A DNA stretch of 64,000 bases, taken from STC-54 sp964504665. Lineage in GTDB: Bacteria > Patescibacteriota > Microgenomatia > Daviesbacterales > UBA10151. The DNA is taken from the NCBI GenBank assembly GCA_964504665.1, contig CAZDEH010000003.1:1-64000 (forward strand). Reading direction: 5' to 3'. The position numbers and the translations under genes were made by a program. Below the pieces are notes generated by a model. That model saw only the letters and a program-made list of their open reading frames with translations, searched no databases and was not told the origin of the DNA. Shown in pieces: positions 1-8,788 of this stretch. How positions within the stretch are numbered: the stretch's first letter is position 1; each line of letters begins with the position of its first letter.

Positions 1-796
1 CTGTTCCGGATAGAGCTTCCCTAATTTCTGTTGAGGAAACTTTAATAGATTTTGGCAGTCCGGTAGATAAATCTCTACCTCTCACGACCGTCTCTTTTTC
101 TTCTTTTTGCGGGGTGGCAGAACCAATTTCAATCTTTATTGTTTCGGCAGTTTTATCACCAATCAACATACCGTAGCGCATCTTCATATAATTTACAATG
201 TCTGCATCTAACTCGTCTCCTGCTACACGTAAGGATCTATTTAATACCATTCCACCAAGAGAGATAACGGCAATCTCGGTTGTCCCACCACCAATATCCA
301 TAATTAATGTCCCTTCCGGCTCCTCAATGGGAAGCTCTGCCCCAATTGCTGCTGCCATTGGTTCTTCTATTAAATAACACTGCCTGGCACCGGCTGATAA
401 AGCTGCATCCTGAACAGCGCGTCTTTCAACTTCTGTGACTCCGGAAGGAATCCCTATAACCACTCTTGGTTTGGGAATTTTGGGGATCCGTAAACCTGTA
501 CCCGGTTGTTTATGAACTTGTTCTATAAAATGACGGAGCATTGCTTCAGTCGTATCAAAATCAGAAATGACTCCATCATTAAGAGGTCTAATTGCTTCAA
601 TAGCAAGCGGAGTTCTACCTAACATCCTCCTGGCCTCTTTTCCAATTGCGAGTACCTGTCTGCTTTTTTTATGAACAGCAACAACGGATGGTTCACGGAT
701 AACTATACCTTTTCCTTTAACGAGTACCAGCGTATTAACCGTACCTAAATCTATACCAATATCAAAAGAAACCAGCTGCCAGAATTTATCAAACAT
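1..796 (-). CDS. mreB: Rod-shape-determining protein MreB, copy 1 (3' end outside window)
   Basis: MreB is the bacterial actin homologue. It polymerises on ATP under the membrane and guides lateral peptidoglycan synthesis. The reading frame starts at the ATG ending at 796 (MFDKFWQLVSFDIGIDLGTV) and runs off the left edge of the window. It shows the actin-type phosphate-1 motif (DIGIDLGTVNT), the MreB signature around RRAVQDAALSAGA, and the phosphate-2 motif MDIGGGTTEIAV. About 265 residues are visible. The gene is divergent from the O-antigen-ligase-like gene, and no mreC, mreD or rodA is visible beside it. A second full mreB lies at 47938-48960, so this genome has at least two paralogues. 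Family assignment is very secure. Confidence 0.96.
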   Translation of the reverse strand, partial: MFDKFWQLVSFDIGIDLGTVNTLVLVKGKGIVIREPSVVAVHKKSRQVLAIGKEARRMLGRTPLAIEAIRPLNDGVISDFDTTEAMLRHFIEQVHKQPGTGLRIPKIPKPRVVIGIPSGVTEVERRAVQDAALSAGARQCYLIEEPMAAAIGAELPIEEPEGTLIMDIGGGTTEIAVISLGGMVLNRSLRVAGDELDADIVNYMKMRYGMLIGDKTAETIKIEIGSATPQKEEKETVVRGRDLSTGLPKSIKVSSTEIREALSGT

Positions 797-856
797 AACA
801 AGCAAGAGTGTATCAAAGACGCTTCACTTAAACAAGCATATCTGGTAACATAAATA

Positions 857-932
857 AGCTATCAGTCTTCAGCTTTCAGCTATCAGACTTTTCATTCTGG
901 TCTGACGACTGATGACTGACTACTGATGACTA
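857..932. repeat. CTATCAG/CTGATGA imperfect palindrome, copy 1
   Basis: A run of AGCTATCAG/CTTCAG-type heptamers is followed about 15 bases later by the complementary CTGATGACTGA-type run, so the segment can fold into a long imperfect hairpin. A close relative lies at 42468-42541 in the rplJ leader. The start codon of the downstream gene (926) lies inside the right arm. Confidence 0.7.
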
Positions 933-3067
933 ATAGAATTTTAACCATTTCCTTTTATATTCTGTTTTTCTTCACGCCTATTTTGTGGATGCCTTTTAAT
1001 TTTGAGCTTTTTGAATATAACAAAATGATGCTGGTATATTTTTTAACCACAATAATTATGGCTTGTTGGGTTTGGAAAATGATTTCAGAAAAATCCTTAA
1101 TTATTAAGCAAACCCCTTTAGATATTCCCATATTGCTTTTTCTGGGGGCAAATATTTTATCGACCATATTTTCCATCGATACACATGTTTCCATTTGGGG
1201 ATATTATTCCAGATCAAATGGGGGACTTGTATCAATTTTCTCTTATACCTTACTTTATTTTGCTCTTGTGTCTAACATATCCCGTGAATATGCTATGAAA
1301 TTCTTAAAATCGGCGGTAGCGGGAGGCACGGTAATCACTCTTTATGCAATCCCAGAACATTTTGGCGTCTCTCCTTCCTGTATATTTTTAACAGGACAAT
1401 TTAGTGCAAATTGTTGGGTGCAAGATGTCCAAACCAGGGTATTTGCTACTCTTGGTCAGCCAAACTGGCTGGCAGCATACTTGGCGATGCTTATCTTCCC
1501 TGTTTTATATTTTGTTCTGACTACCAAAAACAAATTTTCCACTATATTTTATGCTTTTACCTCTATACTTTTTTATCTCGCTTTTACCTTTACATATTCC
1601 AGAGGAGCAACTTTAGGACTTCTGGCAGGATTTGCAGTTTTCCTGGGGGCATTTTTATGCGTCCACCTCGGAGGTGGAAAGCTAAATCTAAATAAATCCA
1701 TACTAATAATTTTATCGGCGTTTATCCTTATTAATCTATTTTTTGGTTCTGCTCTTACCAGCTTTAAATTATTATCCAAATTTGCCCCTCCTCCCAGACC
1801 TGGGGTAATTACCAAAGTCCCACCTAACTCTGGTACCCAACTGGAAAACGGAGGCACAGAATCCGGGGCTATCAGATTAATTGTGTGGCGCGGGGAAATA
1901 GACATCTGGAGGCACTTTCCTGTCCTGGGTACCGGAGTAGAAACGTTTGCTTTTTCCTACTACAGTTTTAGACCTCCGGAACACAACCTGGTTTCCGAGT
2001 GGGATTTTCTTTATAACAAAGCCCACAATGAGTTCTTAAATTATCTTGCTAATACTGGTTTAGTGGGATTTTTAAGCTATACGATACTGATATTAACCTT
2101 CATATTTTGGTCAATTAAAAAAATTATTTCTCCTAAAGCAGACAATCGTTTACTGCTTATCGCAATTTTAGCATCGCTTGTAAGTTATCACGTTCAAAAT
2201 TTTTTTGGTTTTTCTGTAGTAATTATCGCTGTTTTTTTCTACCTATTCCCAGCCTTAGCATTTATTACCACAGATTCTCTAAGACCATTTAAAATTCCCT
2301 CCAGCTTCTATCTTCTATCTTCCGGCTTCCAGCTAATCTACCGTCGTCCAATTTACACCAAACTGGCAAAGATAGCGGTTATCATCATTTCAACCTCAAT
2401 CATCATCACTCTTACCAGACATTATTGGGCTGATACTTATTTTGCCTCAGGTAATAGTGCCTCTGACGCGGGTAATTCTGGAAAAGCTTATAATAAATTT
2501 ATCGAGGCAGTATCTCTGAGTCCAGGAGAACCATATTATCGTTCAGAGTTAGCATATGCTGCAGCAGCGTCTGCTGTAGCCTTATCGGAAGAAGACGCCA
2601 CAATTAGCGCCAGATTAAAAACTGAAGCAATAAAAGTAACTGAACAGGTGTTGAAAGAAAGTCCTAAAAATGTATCTTTTTATAGAACAGCCATCAGAAC
2701 TTATTACTATCTCTCAATTCTTGACAAGCAATTTACAGCAAAAACTTTACAAACTCTCAATCAAACCATTACTTTAGCTCCTACTGATGCAAAATTACTT
2801 TACAATAAGGCTGTAATTTTAGGACAGACAGGCAGAAATCAGGAAGCTATTCAAGCACTTGAAAAAACTGTTATTTTAAAACCAAATTACCGGGATGCTT
2901 ATTATACTTTAGGACTTTTCTATTTTGATAGCGCTAGCGATCAAAAGAGCTCCGCTCATCTTGATGATAAGCAAAAAGATAAAGCTAGGGAGCAAATGAA
3001 AAAAGTACTTCAACTAATTCCGGGAGATTCAGAGGCTACAGAAAAGTTAAAGGAATGGGGTCAGTGA
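926..3067 (+). CDS. O-antigen ligase/polymerase-like membrane protein with C-terminal TPRs
   Basis: Likely a cell-surface glycan ligase or polymerase of the Wzy/WaaL family. The first 430 residues or so contain about ten to twelve hydrophobic segments. The family's periplasmic loop is visible around residues 310-400, with the pattern WRGEIDIW, then GTGVETF, then KAHNEFLNYLANTG, the conserved H-N-E-N-G signature. Residues 500-700 are soluble and show TPR repeats, for example near LLYNKAVILGQTGRNQEAI. Such TPR fusions are common in CPR bacteria. Two sequence oddities lie inside the gene: a small palindrome at 1662-1678 and a CTTCTATCTTCTATCTTCCG-type segment near 2300-2335 (SSFYLLSSGFQLIYR) that looks like a repeat insertion. 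The acceptor and sugar substrate are unknown. Confidence 0.85.
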   Translation: MTNRILTISFYILFFFTPILWMPFNFELFEYNKMMLVYFLTTIIMACWVWKMISEKSLIIKQTPLDIPILLFLGANILSTIFSIDTHVSIWGYYSRSNGGLVSIFSYTLLYFALVSNISREYAMKFLKSAVAGGTVITLYAIPEHFGVSPSCIFLTGQFSANCWVQDVQTRVFATLGQPNWLAAYLAMLIFPVLYFVLTTKNKFSTIFYAFTSILFYLAFTFTYSRGATLGLLAGFAVFLGAFLCVHLGGGKLNLNKSILIILSAFILINLFFGSALTSFKLLSKFAPPPRPGVITKVPPNSGTQLENGGTESGAIRLIVWRGEIDIWRHFPVLGTGVETFAFSYYSFRPPEHNLVSEWDFLYNKAHNEFLNYLANTGLVGFLSYTILILTFIFWSIKKIISPKADNRLLLIAILASLVSYHVQNFFGFSVVIIAVFFYLFPALAFITTDSLRPFKIPSSFYLLSSGFQLIYRRPIYTKLAKIAVIIISTSIIITLTRHYWADTYFASGNSASDAGNSGKAYNKFIEAVSLSPGEPYYRSELAYAAAASAVALSEEDATISARLKTEAIKVTEQVLKESPKNVSFYRTAIRTYYYLSILDKQFTAKTLQTLNQTITLAPTDAKLLYNKAVILGQTGRNQEAIQALEKTVILKPNYRDAYYTLGLFYFDSASDQKSSAHLDDKQKDKAREQMKKVLQLIPGDSEATEKLKEWGQ
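1662..1678. repeat. Short perfect palindrome TCCACCTC-G-GAGGTGGA in coding sequence
   Basis: Two perfect 8-bp arms around one base lie in frame inside the O-antigen-ligase-like gene and encode VHLGGGK in a predicted loop. It may be a small member of the genome's palindromic repeats, but a 17-bp palindrome alone could be chance. Confidence 0.35.
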
Positions 3068-3330
3068 AAAAAATTGGTCAAATTATTGATGAAACTAAAC
3101 ATCCAAACCGCCCTAAAAATCTTTCTACAGAGTTCCAGGTTTATGGTGTATATTTAGCCGAAGAATTAGATGATACCAAACATTATTCTCTTTATATTAA
3201 GCTAGCTAAAATTCATAAACGTGAGATGCTGGACGACGCTTTAACTTATGCCAAGGATTACACCAGAGCCAAATCCAAAGCCAAAATCTTCATGTGGAAA
3301 TTAAAACAACTTAAGCAAATCAACCTATAG
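3055..3330 (+). CDS. Small conserved-looking protein of unknown function
   Basis: About 90 residues, basic (K-rich) and without membrane segments. The C-terminal half (YAKDYTRAKSKAKIFMWKLKQ) looks helical. The ATG at 3055 overlaps the end of the preceding gene by 13 bases. A GTG at 3064, which overlaps the upstream TGA, is an equally good start and would give an 89-residue protein. The tight overlap means translational coupling to the O-antigen-ligase-like gene. No function can be assigned. Confidence 0.65.
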   Translation: MGSVKKIGQIIDETKHPNRPKNLSTEFQVYGVYLAEELDDTKHYSLYIKLAKIHKREMLDDALTYAKDYTRAKSKAKIFMWKLKQLKQINL

Positions 3331-3400
3331 TGGTTTGACTTCTTTCCCCAGACTGATTATAATTCGCTTAGAATAATCTTGATAATGATCAAACCATAAT

Positions 3401-4183
3401 ATGATTTACGAGTTTGAACCGAAACAATTTATTTATAACCGAACCGGTATCCTTGCAACAACTACTGCTGTTAATGAGGAAATTGCAGCACAATTTATGC
3501 GTCTTTCAGATCTTCGACGTAATATTGTCATTGTTGATTCTGGTAAAGAACCTGAATCTAATACTGTAACAGTTAGTTCTGACACTTTAGCCTGGCGTGC
3601 TGTTGCACCGTTAAGTGAACTTACAAAAACTGTTTTAAGACCTAAACAATTTCATCAAATAGAAATTGTTGATCAGCAATATGTAGTCCAAATCCATGAG
3701 CAAATAATTGATGATAATATCAGAAAGAAAAGTTATTTTGATCACGAAGATTACGAAAGAAAATATCTTACAAGACTCAAAAAAGAAGTTAAAGATGCAT
3801 CAGCTGAGATTTTATGGAATGAAAAGATTGGATTTTCTCAACAAACAAGAAATTGGTTATTATATTCTTTACCACTAGCAGTAATAGTTACGGATCTTAT
3901 TAGAAGAGACTACCCCGGCGCATTAATTCAAGCAGGGATATTAATTGGATTTACAAACCCGATGCTAAACGTAATGGAAAATGACTATTTCAATAGAACT
4001 ATGCAATATTTGAACCAAAGAAGACCCTTTTCTGTACCGGGATTTCAAGTGTTTATACCTCCTTATAGAAACCCAAGATCTTGGAAAAAAGCATTTTACC
4101 CTCTTTTCCCTATTGATAAATGGGTTCAGGGAAGAATATTTTTAGCAAAACATGGACAAGAACTAATTACTGCTAAAACTTGA
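3401..4183 (+). CDS. Hypothetical protein with one hydrophobic region
   Basis: A 260-residue protein that I do not recognise. Residues 1-150 are polar and probably alpha/beta. Around residues 150-190 there is a hydrophobic stretch (LLYSLPLAVIVTDLIRRDYP, then ALIQAGILIGF) that could be two short membrane helices or a buried core. The tail is rich in aromatic and Pro residues. It stands alone between the TPR gene pair and def, on the same strand, and a hairpin follows its stop codon. No catalytic motif is evident. Confidence 0.6.
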   Translation: MIYEFEPKQFIYNRTGILATTTAVNEEIAAQFMRLSDLRRNIVIVDSGKEPESNTVTVSSDTLAWRAVAPLSELTKTVLRPKQFHQIEIVDQQYVVQIHEQIIDDNIRKKSYFDHEDYERKYLTRLKKEVKDASAEILWNEKIGFSQQTRNWLLYSLPLAVIVTDLIRRDYPGALIQAGILIGFTNPMLNVMENDYFNRTMQYLNQRRPFSVPGFQVFIPPYRNPRSWKKAFYPLFPIDKWVQGRIFLAKHGQELITAKT

Positions 4184-4186
4184 TCT

Positions 4187-4219
4187 TTAGCCACACAAGT
4201 GGACGTCTTGTGTGCCTAA
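4187..4219. repeat. Hairpin resembling the RAYT-associated palindromes
   Basis: Arms TTAGCCACACAAG and CTTGTGTGCCTAA match at 12 of 13 positions around a TGGACGT loop. The loop core GGACG is shared with the palindromes flanking the second RAYT gene. It has no T-tract, so it is a poor intrinsic terminator. It lies just after the stop of the 260-residue gene. Confidence 0.55.
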
Positions 4220-4256
4220 ATTAGAAAAACAGCCTCAAGTCTGGTAAAATACACTA

Positions 4257-4775
4257 ATGCAAATTGTGAAGGCACCTGATCAAAGACTGAGGACAAAAAC
4301 TAAAATTGTAAAAAAAATAACTCCAGAGCTGTTAAAACTGGCATCCAGTATGATCAAATTTGCCCAAAGTTTCCAGGATCCTGAAGGAGTTGGGTTATCT
4401 ACTAATCAAATAGGCAAAACAGAAAGATTTTTCGTGGCTAAAATAGGAGAGGAATTTCTCCCTTTCTTTAATCCAATGATCCATTCTTTTTCTCCTAAGA
4501 CCAAAATCTTTTTTGAAGGATGTTTATCTATTCCGGATTATTATGGAGAAACAAAACGCCCTATTTCTGTAAAAGTTTCTTATCAAAATGAAAAAGGAGA
4601 AAAAATCTCCAAAACCCTAAGGGGTATCTCTTCCTGGATTTTTCAGCATGAAGTTGACCATATGAACGGTATATTATTCATGGAGAGGGTACTTGAATCT
4701 AAAGGTAAGGTTTTTAAACTGGCTGGAAAAGATAAAGCAGGGTCTGATGTTTTTGAGGAGATAAAAATACTTTAA
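4257..4775 (+). CDS. def: Peptide deformylase
   Basis: Removes the N-formyl group from nascent proteins using a metal bound by Cys and two His. The three family motifs are present: motif 1 GVGLSTNQ (residues 44-51), motif 2 EGCLS (87-91) with the metal-binding Cys, and motif 3 QHEVDH (130-135) with HExxH. Motif 1 departs from the usual GxGLAAxQ, with Ser-Thr in place of Ala-Ala. Length (172 aa) is normal. The methionyl-tRNA formyltransferase gene lies 0.8 kb downstream, separated by a convergent peptidase gene, so the formylation cycle is clustered here. A TGGTAAAAT extended -10 box ends 6 nt before the ATG, so the mRNA is probably leaderless. Confidence 0.95.
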   Translation: MQIVKAPDQRLRTKTKIVKKITPELLKLASSMIKFAQSFQDPEGVGLSTNQIGKTERFFVAKIGEEFLPFFNPMIHSFSPKTKIFFEGCLSIPDYYGETKRPISVKVSYQNEKGEKISKTLRGISSWIFQHEVDHMNGILFMERVLESKGKVFKLAGKDKAGSDVFEEIKIL

Positions 4776-5530
4776 GCTTTTCTAACTACAATCATCACTT
4801 TATTTATACCATCTATAGGTTGATGATAACCAGTAGGATAATCTCTGATAGCGCGATAAAATATTTGTTCAGGGTACCTATACAGTTCCCCTTCTTTAAT
4901 GCCTGGATCATTAGTAATAATTTCACCCTTTGTATCATCAAATCCCCGCACCACAATATTGTGCCTTTCCGGACCAGGAGGAGTAAAATGAGGATTGTTT
5001 AAAGCTTGTCCATTAGCTGGTACTATGACCAAATTTCCCTTGATAATCTCCGTTTTAATATCTTCCAGTGTGATATTATCCCTCACTTCAAATTGATCAT
5101 AGTTGAAATAGCCTGAAATCAATCTGTTGGCAGTATCTTTCGTAGATGTATCCCTAAATTCCTGATATTTTTCACTTTGATATGCTGACATCGCTAAAAT
5201 TTCCTCGCGAGCTTTGGCTTTATCAATTGTTAATCCTTTAGCCCAAAAAACAACCAACAGAGCTGCTGCTTCTTCACATCCATCCTGAAACCTAGGGTCT
5301 TTCCACTCAGCAAAGGGAGCTTGGGGGGCAAAAGGAACATTTTCAATTAGAATCTGGGATTGACGAGTTATAGTTGGTTTTATCTGGGTTAATGTAACTG
5401 TTGGCATTAGTGTTGGCGTTGGTTTTGGTGTTAGTGGGATTGGTCTTTCCAAGCTGACTTGCTTTGGTATTATTATATATATGACTACAATCACAAAAAT
5501 CAACATAAATAACACTAGAAATCTGTTCAT
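4772..5530 (-). CDS. Membrane-anchored C39-like cysteine peptidase
   Basis: About 252 residues from the ATG ending at 5530. This start gives a clean N-terminal membrane anchor (FLVLFMLIFVIVVIYII) and is preferred over longer upstream extensions, which would run into fmt. A Pro/Thr-rich linker follows, then a peptidase C39_2-like domain. The likely catalytic Cys is in QDGCEEAAALL, after the typical VPFAPQAP start. The His is in RHNIVVRGFDD, followed by TNDPG. Family members are papain-fold peptidases, often exported, and the linker and anchor put the domain outside the cell. The 3' end overlaps def by 4 bases, tail to tail. The substrate is unknown. Confidence 0.82.
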   Translation of the reverse strand: MNRFLVLFMLIFVIVVIYIIIPKQVSLERPIPLTPKPTPTLMPTVTLTQIKPTITRQSQILIENVPFAPQAPFAEWKDPRFQDGCEEAAALLVVFWAKGLTIDKAKAREEILAMSAYQSEKYQEFRDTSTKDTANRLISGYFNYDQFEVRDNITLEDIKTEIIKGNLVIVPANGQALNNPHFTPPGPERHNIVVRGFDDTKGEIITNDPGIKEGELYRYPEQIFYRAIRDYPTGYHQPIDGINKVMIVVRKA

Positions 5531-5570
5531 TTTATGGATAATATCATTTTTCTGGTAAAATATCCCATAT

Positions 5571-6425
5571 ATGAAAAAACCTAAGTTGAAAGTGGTCTTT
5601 TTTGGGACACCTGATTTTGTGATTCCGGTTTTAACAACTTTAATCAAAAATTTTGATGTTGTTGGAGTTGTGACTGCACCAGATAAAGCAGTTGGCAGAA
5701 AACAAATCCTCACTCCCTCACCAATTAATTTAGCCTCACAAGCCGAGGGCTTGCGAGGCTATAATCTTAAAATATTTACTCCCGAAAAATTAGATGAGGA
5801 GTTAGCCAAAAAAATATATAAATTAAAATCTGATCTATTTGTAATGGCTTCTTATGGCAAAATTATTCCACAATTTATTTTAGATATTCCCAAATTTGGT
5901 GCTATCAATATCCACCCGTCACTACTACCAAAGTACCGAGGACCTTCTCCCATCCAATCTGCTATTTTAAATGGTGATAAAATTTCCGGGATTTCCATTA
6001 TGAAGATGGATGCCAAAATGGACCATGGACCTGTTATTTATGCAGAAGAGTTTAGATTATCAAGTCTAGATAATTTTCAAACTTTGAGTATAAATATGTT
6101 TCTTCGTTCTGCCGAAATTTTATCTAAAATAATTACCGCATTTATAAGCGGTAAATTAATTCTTACATCACAAGACGATATAAAAGCTACTTATTGTAAG
6201 TTGGTTACTAAAGAAGATGGATATTTTGATATTGATAATCCTGCCTCTCCAGTAAAATTAGATCAAATGGTCAGAGCCTATTATCCCTGGCCCACAGCTT
6301 GGACTAAGTGGGAAGGTAAAATTGTTAAATTTTTACCAGGAAATATGGTCCAGCTAGAAGGCAAAAAGCCAGTTCAATTAGAAGATTTCTTAAGAGGTTA
6401 TCCTAATTTCCCGTTAAAATCCTGA
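5571..6425 (+). CDS. fmt: Methionyl-tRNA formyltransferase
   Basis: Transfers a formyl group from 10-formyl-THF to initiator Met-tRNA. The N-terminal Rossmann domain starts VVFFGTPDFVIPVL. The catalytic region INIHPSLLPKYRGPSPIQ and GISIMKMDAKMDHGPV are textbook, with Asn, His and Asp positions present. The protein has 284 residues, about 30 short of E. coli Fmt because of a trimmed C-terminal domain. Residues 55-63 (ASQAEGLRG) are encoded by a 27-bp palindrome in a loop where relatives have a shorter linker, which suggests an in-frame repeat insertion. A TGGTAAAAT -10 box ends 9 nt before the ATG. Confidence 0.94.
   Translation: MKKPKLKVVFFGTPDFVIPVLTTLIKNFDVVGVVTAPDKAVGRKQILTPSPINLASQAEGLRGYNLKIFTPEKLDEELAKKIYKLKSDLFVMASYGKIIPQFILDIPKFGAINIHPSLLPKYRGPSPIQSAILNGDKISGISIMKMDAKMDHGPVIYAEEFRLSSLDNFQTLSINMFLRSAEILSKIITAFISGKLILTSQDDIKATYCKLVTKEDGYFDIDNPASPVKLDQMVRAYYPWPTAWTKWEGKIVKFLPGNMVQLEGKKPVQLEDFLRGYPNFPLKS
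5733..5759 (+). repeat. In-frame 27-bp palindromic repeat (family A) in fmt
   Basis: GCCTCACAAGCC-GAG-GGCTTGCGAGGC: 12-bp arms with one mismatch. It encodes ASQAEGLRG. The reading phase and peptide type are the same as in the copies in the PBP1A, GT4 and RAYT-1 genes. Confidence 0.8.
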
Positions 6426-6533
6426 TCTAATCAAACTCTTGACAAGAATAGTTTGTAAAAGGTAAACTCTTTTCTAAATTCCCTGCCTTTATCTCCTGCT
6501 CAATTAAAATGCCAGAAGCAGTTCTTTATTTAA

Positions 6534-6866
6534 ATGAAACTTATGAACGAACGTGAAAGTAAGGGATTAAAATTAACAGTACAAGAGTTACCTTTTGATC
6601 CACCTGATTTATGGATACCAGAATTAAGAGTTGGTGTCATTGGTATAAAGAATCAGTTCTTAAGGAGAGCGAAATTACTACAAGCAGCAACTTTAAAAGC
6701 ACAGGGGATAATCGATGCCAATCAAAGCGATACCAGATTGACTGAAGGAGATCCAAGAATAGAACTTCTACCTACTGCTATGTTTTTCATGGAAAATTTA
6801 GAACAAGTAAGTAGGTCTTTACGAGCCGGACATGAATTGCTTATAGAGAAAGACATTATAGAATAA
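6534..6866 (+). CDS. Hypothetical protein, 110 aa
   Basis: A soluble, charged protein of 110 residues without recognisable motifs. It reads as mixed helix, with a Pro-rich start (ELPFDPPDLWIPELR) and a helical C-terminal half. It stands alone between fmt and a short Cys-containing gene. Codon use and length support a real gene, but the function is unknown. Confidence 0.5.
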   Translation: MKLMNERESKGLKLTVQELPFDPPDLWIPELRVGVIGIKNQFLRRAKLLQAATLKAQGIIDANQSDTRLTEGDPRIELLPTAMFFMENLEQVSRSLRAGHELLIEKDIIE

Positions 6867-6930
6867 TGAGCTTCTAAATTAAAGAAAGATCTTTAATAAT
6901 TAATAGAACTCTTAAAAGAACTTAACCTCA

Positions 6931-6945
6931 CCAGGCGTTGCCTGG
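6931..6945. repeat. Short hairpin CCAGGC-GTT-GCCTGG
   Basis: A perfect 6-bp stem with a 3-nt loop, followed by a moderately T-rich stretch, lies 65 bases after the 110-residue gene. It could be a weak terminator or one of the small palindromic repeats. Confidence 0.4.
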
Positions 6946-7088
6946 GAGTTTATTAACCTTACTAACCTTTCATAACCTTCATCTTCCATTTTTGTCAATG
7001 AAGTTAATGGAGACAAGGAGCAACATTGTAAGAATTTTTACTTTAAAAAATACCTTCTTCTGTGTTATATTATTATTGATTAAATATT

Positions 7089-7325
7089 ATGGAACAGCGA
7101 GAAAAACGTTGCAGGAGTTGTGAATTTATTAAACGATTGTCCTCAGAAGATATAATTGCAGTCAACAAAGCTCTGGCAGGAATGAGAGACCGCCCATATA
7201 CCAATCATTGTGGCAAATTAAGATTATTAGTTGCCAGAGAAGATCTTCCCTTTACCACCCGATTTCCAGAAGAAACATTTCCTAACGTACAAGTAAAATC
7301 TTGTCACTCTCCTCGCTTAATCTAA
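7089..7325 (+). CDS. Small Cys-containing protein, possibly metal-binding
   Basis: A protein of 78 residues. The N-terminal CRSC, a later NHCGK and a C-terminal KSCHSPRL supply four Cys and several His, so a zinc site is possible. A TATTATTATTGATTAAATATT region precedes the ATG. The product is not recognised. A competing frame starting at 6938 has no such features and was not kept. Confidence 0.5.
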   Translation: MEQREKRCRSCEFIKRLSSEDIIAVNKALAGMRDRPYTNHCGKLRLLVAREDLPFTTRFPEETFPNVQVKSCHSPRLI

Positions 7326-7426
7326 AAAGATAGACTTATAGCAATTTATTAAGAAAACCTATAATATATAAATAGCTTTATTTTAGAGCTTCCATTAACA
7401 CACTATTATCGAATCTCTCTATGTTA

Positions 7427-8533
7427 TTATCGGAGACCTTCTAGTAACATAGAGTAGAACCTGAGATTGTGGATTGTAGCTAACCTAATAGATAAAACGT
7501 CCTGGATTTTAAATAAATGATGTAAATAGGCACGGGAATATTCCCTACAGGTTAAACAATCACAAAATTTACTGACTGGATCCATCGATTTTTCATATTT
7601 AGCGCTCCCAAAGTATAAGTTCGAGTAACAACTTCCTTCAATTAATCCTTGTTTAGTAGGAAGTTTGGTAAAAACGTATAACTTTTTATGGCGGGCTTCC
7701 CGGGTTGGGATCACGCAGTCAAAGATTCCATAACCCCAACCAACACAGTCAACAATATTTTCCGGTCTACCCACCCCCAAAGCATATTTTGGTTTATTGT
7801 CTGGTAATAATGAGGCTGTATACTTTACAATTTCAGACAAAAATTTCCCATCAGCAACCGGAAAACCACCAAAACAATAACCATCAAAGCCAATTTTGAT
7901 CAGCTCTTTAGCACAATATTTCCTTAAATTTTTATCATTTCCACCCTGAACAACTGCAAAAAGAAGAGGTTTAGCCTTGCAAGGATACACCTTGCGAAGC
8001 TGGGGCTGGCTAGTAGTTAATTTATTAAACTCATCTTTTGACCTTTTTGCCCACTTAATAGTCCTTTCTACTGAAATTTTTTGTTCATCAAATGAGCATT
8101 CCGGCTTAGTACAATCATCCAAAACTATAGCTATATCTGTACCCAACCGTAGTTGTAACTGAATTGATTTTTCAGGAGTCAGAACTATTTTTTGTGCTCC
8201 ATTTGGCTTAAAAATAATTTCTTTATCCCTGATAACTCCAAATTGTGGATTATCATGGATCAAAGACATTACCTGGAAGCCCCCAGAATCGGTTATGATG
8301 GGTCTTGTCCACCTCATAAAGTAGTGAATACCGTCAAAACTTTTAATTCTTTGGCTGAGTGCATCTGATAACAGATGATAGGTATTAATAACTAAACCCT
8401 CAACCTGAGCATTTTCTAAATCCGTGGCATCAACTCCCCTTACTACTCCCCTTGTTCCATCAGGGAAAAAGGTAGGCAGAGTTATTTGACCATGAAGAGT
8501 CTGTAAGTGACTTAAGCAACTGGATGAGAACAT
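7427..8533 (-). CDS. tgt: tRNA-guanine transglycosylase (queuine/preQ1 exchange)
   Basis: Exchanges G34 of GUN-anticodon tRNAs for a 7-deazaguanine. The 368-residue protein has the TIM-barrel signatures: TDSGGFQVMSL with the first catalytic Asp, the IVLDDCTKP segment, YALGVGRPENIVD, and the nucleophile region GIFDCVIPTREARH. The zinc site CDCLTCREYSRAYLHHL is intact. It starts 2 nt after rpmB and is the last gene of a leftward operon. A palindrome at 7973-8001 encodes part of a loop (LRKVYPCKAKP). No preQ1 synthesis genes are visible, so the base may be salvaged. Confidence 0.95.
   Translation of the reverse strand: MFSSSCLSHLQTLHGQITLPTFFPDGTRGVVRGVDATDLENAQVEGLVINTYHLLSDALSQRIKSFDGIHYFMRWTRPIITDSGGFQVMSLIHDNPQFGVIRDKEIIFKPNGAQKIVLTPEKSIQLQLRLGTDIAIVLDDCTKPECSFDEQKISVERTIKWAKRSKDEFNKLTTSQPQLRKVYPCKAKPLLFAVVQGGNDKNLRKYCAKELIKIGFDGYCFGGFPVADGKFLSEIVKYTASLLPDNKPKYALGVGRPENIVDCVGWGYGIFDCVIPTREARHKKLYVFTKLPTKQGLIEGSCYSNLYFGSAKYEKSMDPVSKFCDCLTCREYSRAYLHHLFKIQDVLSIRLATIHNLRFYSMLLEGLR
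7973..8001 (-). repeat. Family A palindrome in tgt, different reading phase
   Basis: On the minus strand AGCTTCGCAAGG-TGTAT-CCTTGCAAGGCT: 12-bp arms with two mismatches. It is translated in a different phase (QLRKVYPCKA) from the ASQG-type copies. Confidence 0.65.
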
Positions 8534-8535
8534 TT

Positions 8536-8769
8536 TTATAAAGTTGCAGGAGAAATAGGAATAGCTCTATTAGCTTCTACTGATTTTCGAACAATCCTTA
8601 AACATTTACTACACAGTTTCATTCCCTGATAAGTATGTAAGTTTGGGTACTGGGTCTTTTTGTGAATTTGAGCACGGAGAGACCACTGGGATGCTCCCGA
8701 TGAACCCTTTTTATGTTTAGAAACCGCTACCTTATGAATTCCTTTTGCACAAAGTTGACACATCATCAT
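8536..8769 (-). CDS. rpmB: 50S ribosomal protein L28
   Basis: A zinc-binding form of L28. The N-terminal MCQLCAKG and the later LCSKCLRIV provide two CxxC pairs. HTYQGMKLCSKCLRIVRKS corresponds to the conserved C-terminal half of L28. Three consecutive ATG codons end at 8769, 8766 and 8763. Any of these is preferred over longer frames, because the extra upstream residues do not match L28. The gene starts 19 bases after the preceding gene's stop and is followed 2 nt later by tgt. Confidence 0.85.
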   Translation of the reverse strand: MMMCQLCAKGIHKVAVSKHKKGSSGASQWSLRAQIHKKTQYPNLHTYQGMKLCSKCLRIVRKSVEANRAIPISPATL

Positions 8770-8788
8770 AAAGGTAAATATACCATGT

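Noticed and set aside
1573..1905. Minus-strand frame inside the O-antigen-ligase-like gene
   Set aside because: Shadow of the membrane-protein codons, with no start signal.
6938..7123. 61-codon frame overlapping the Cys-containing 78-residue gene
   Set aside because: Composition (FHNLHLPFLSMK) is not protein-like, and the frame has no recognisable start signal.
7973..8001. Transcription terminator inside tgt
   Set aside because: The hairpin lies mid-gene in a functional tgt and has no T-tract. It is a repeat.
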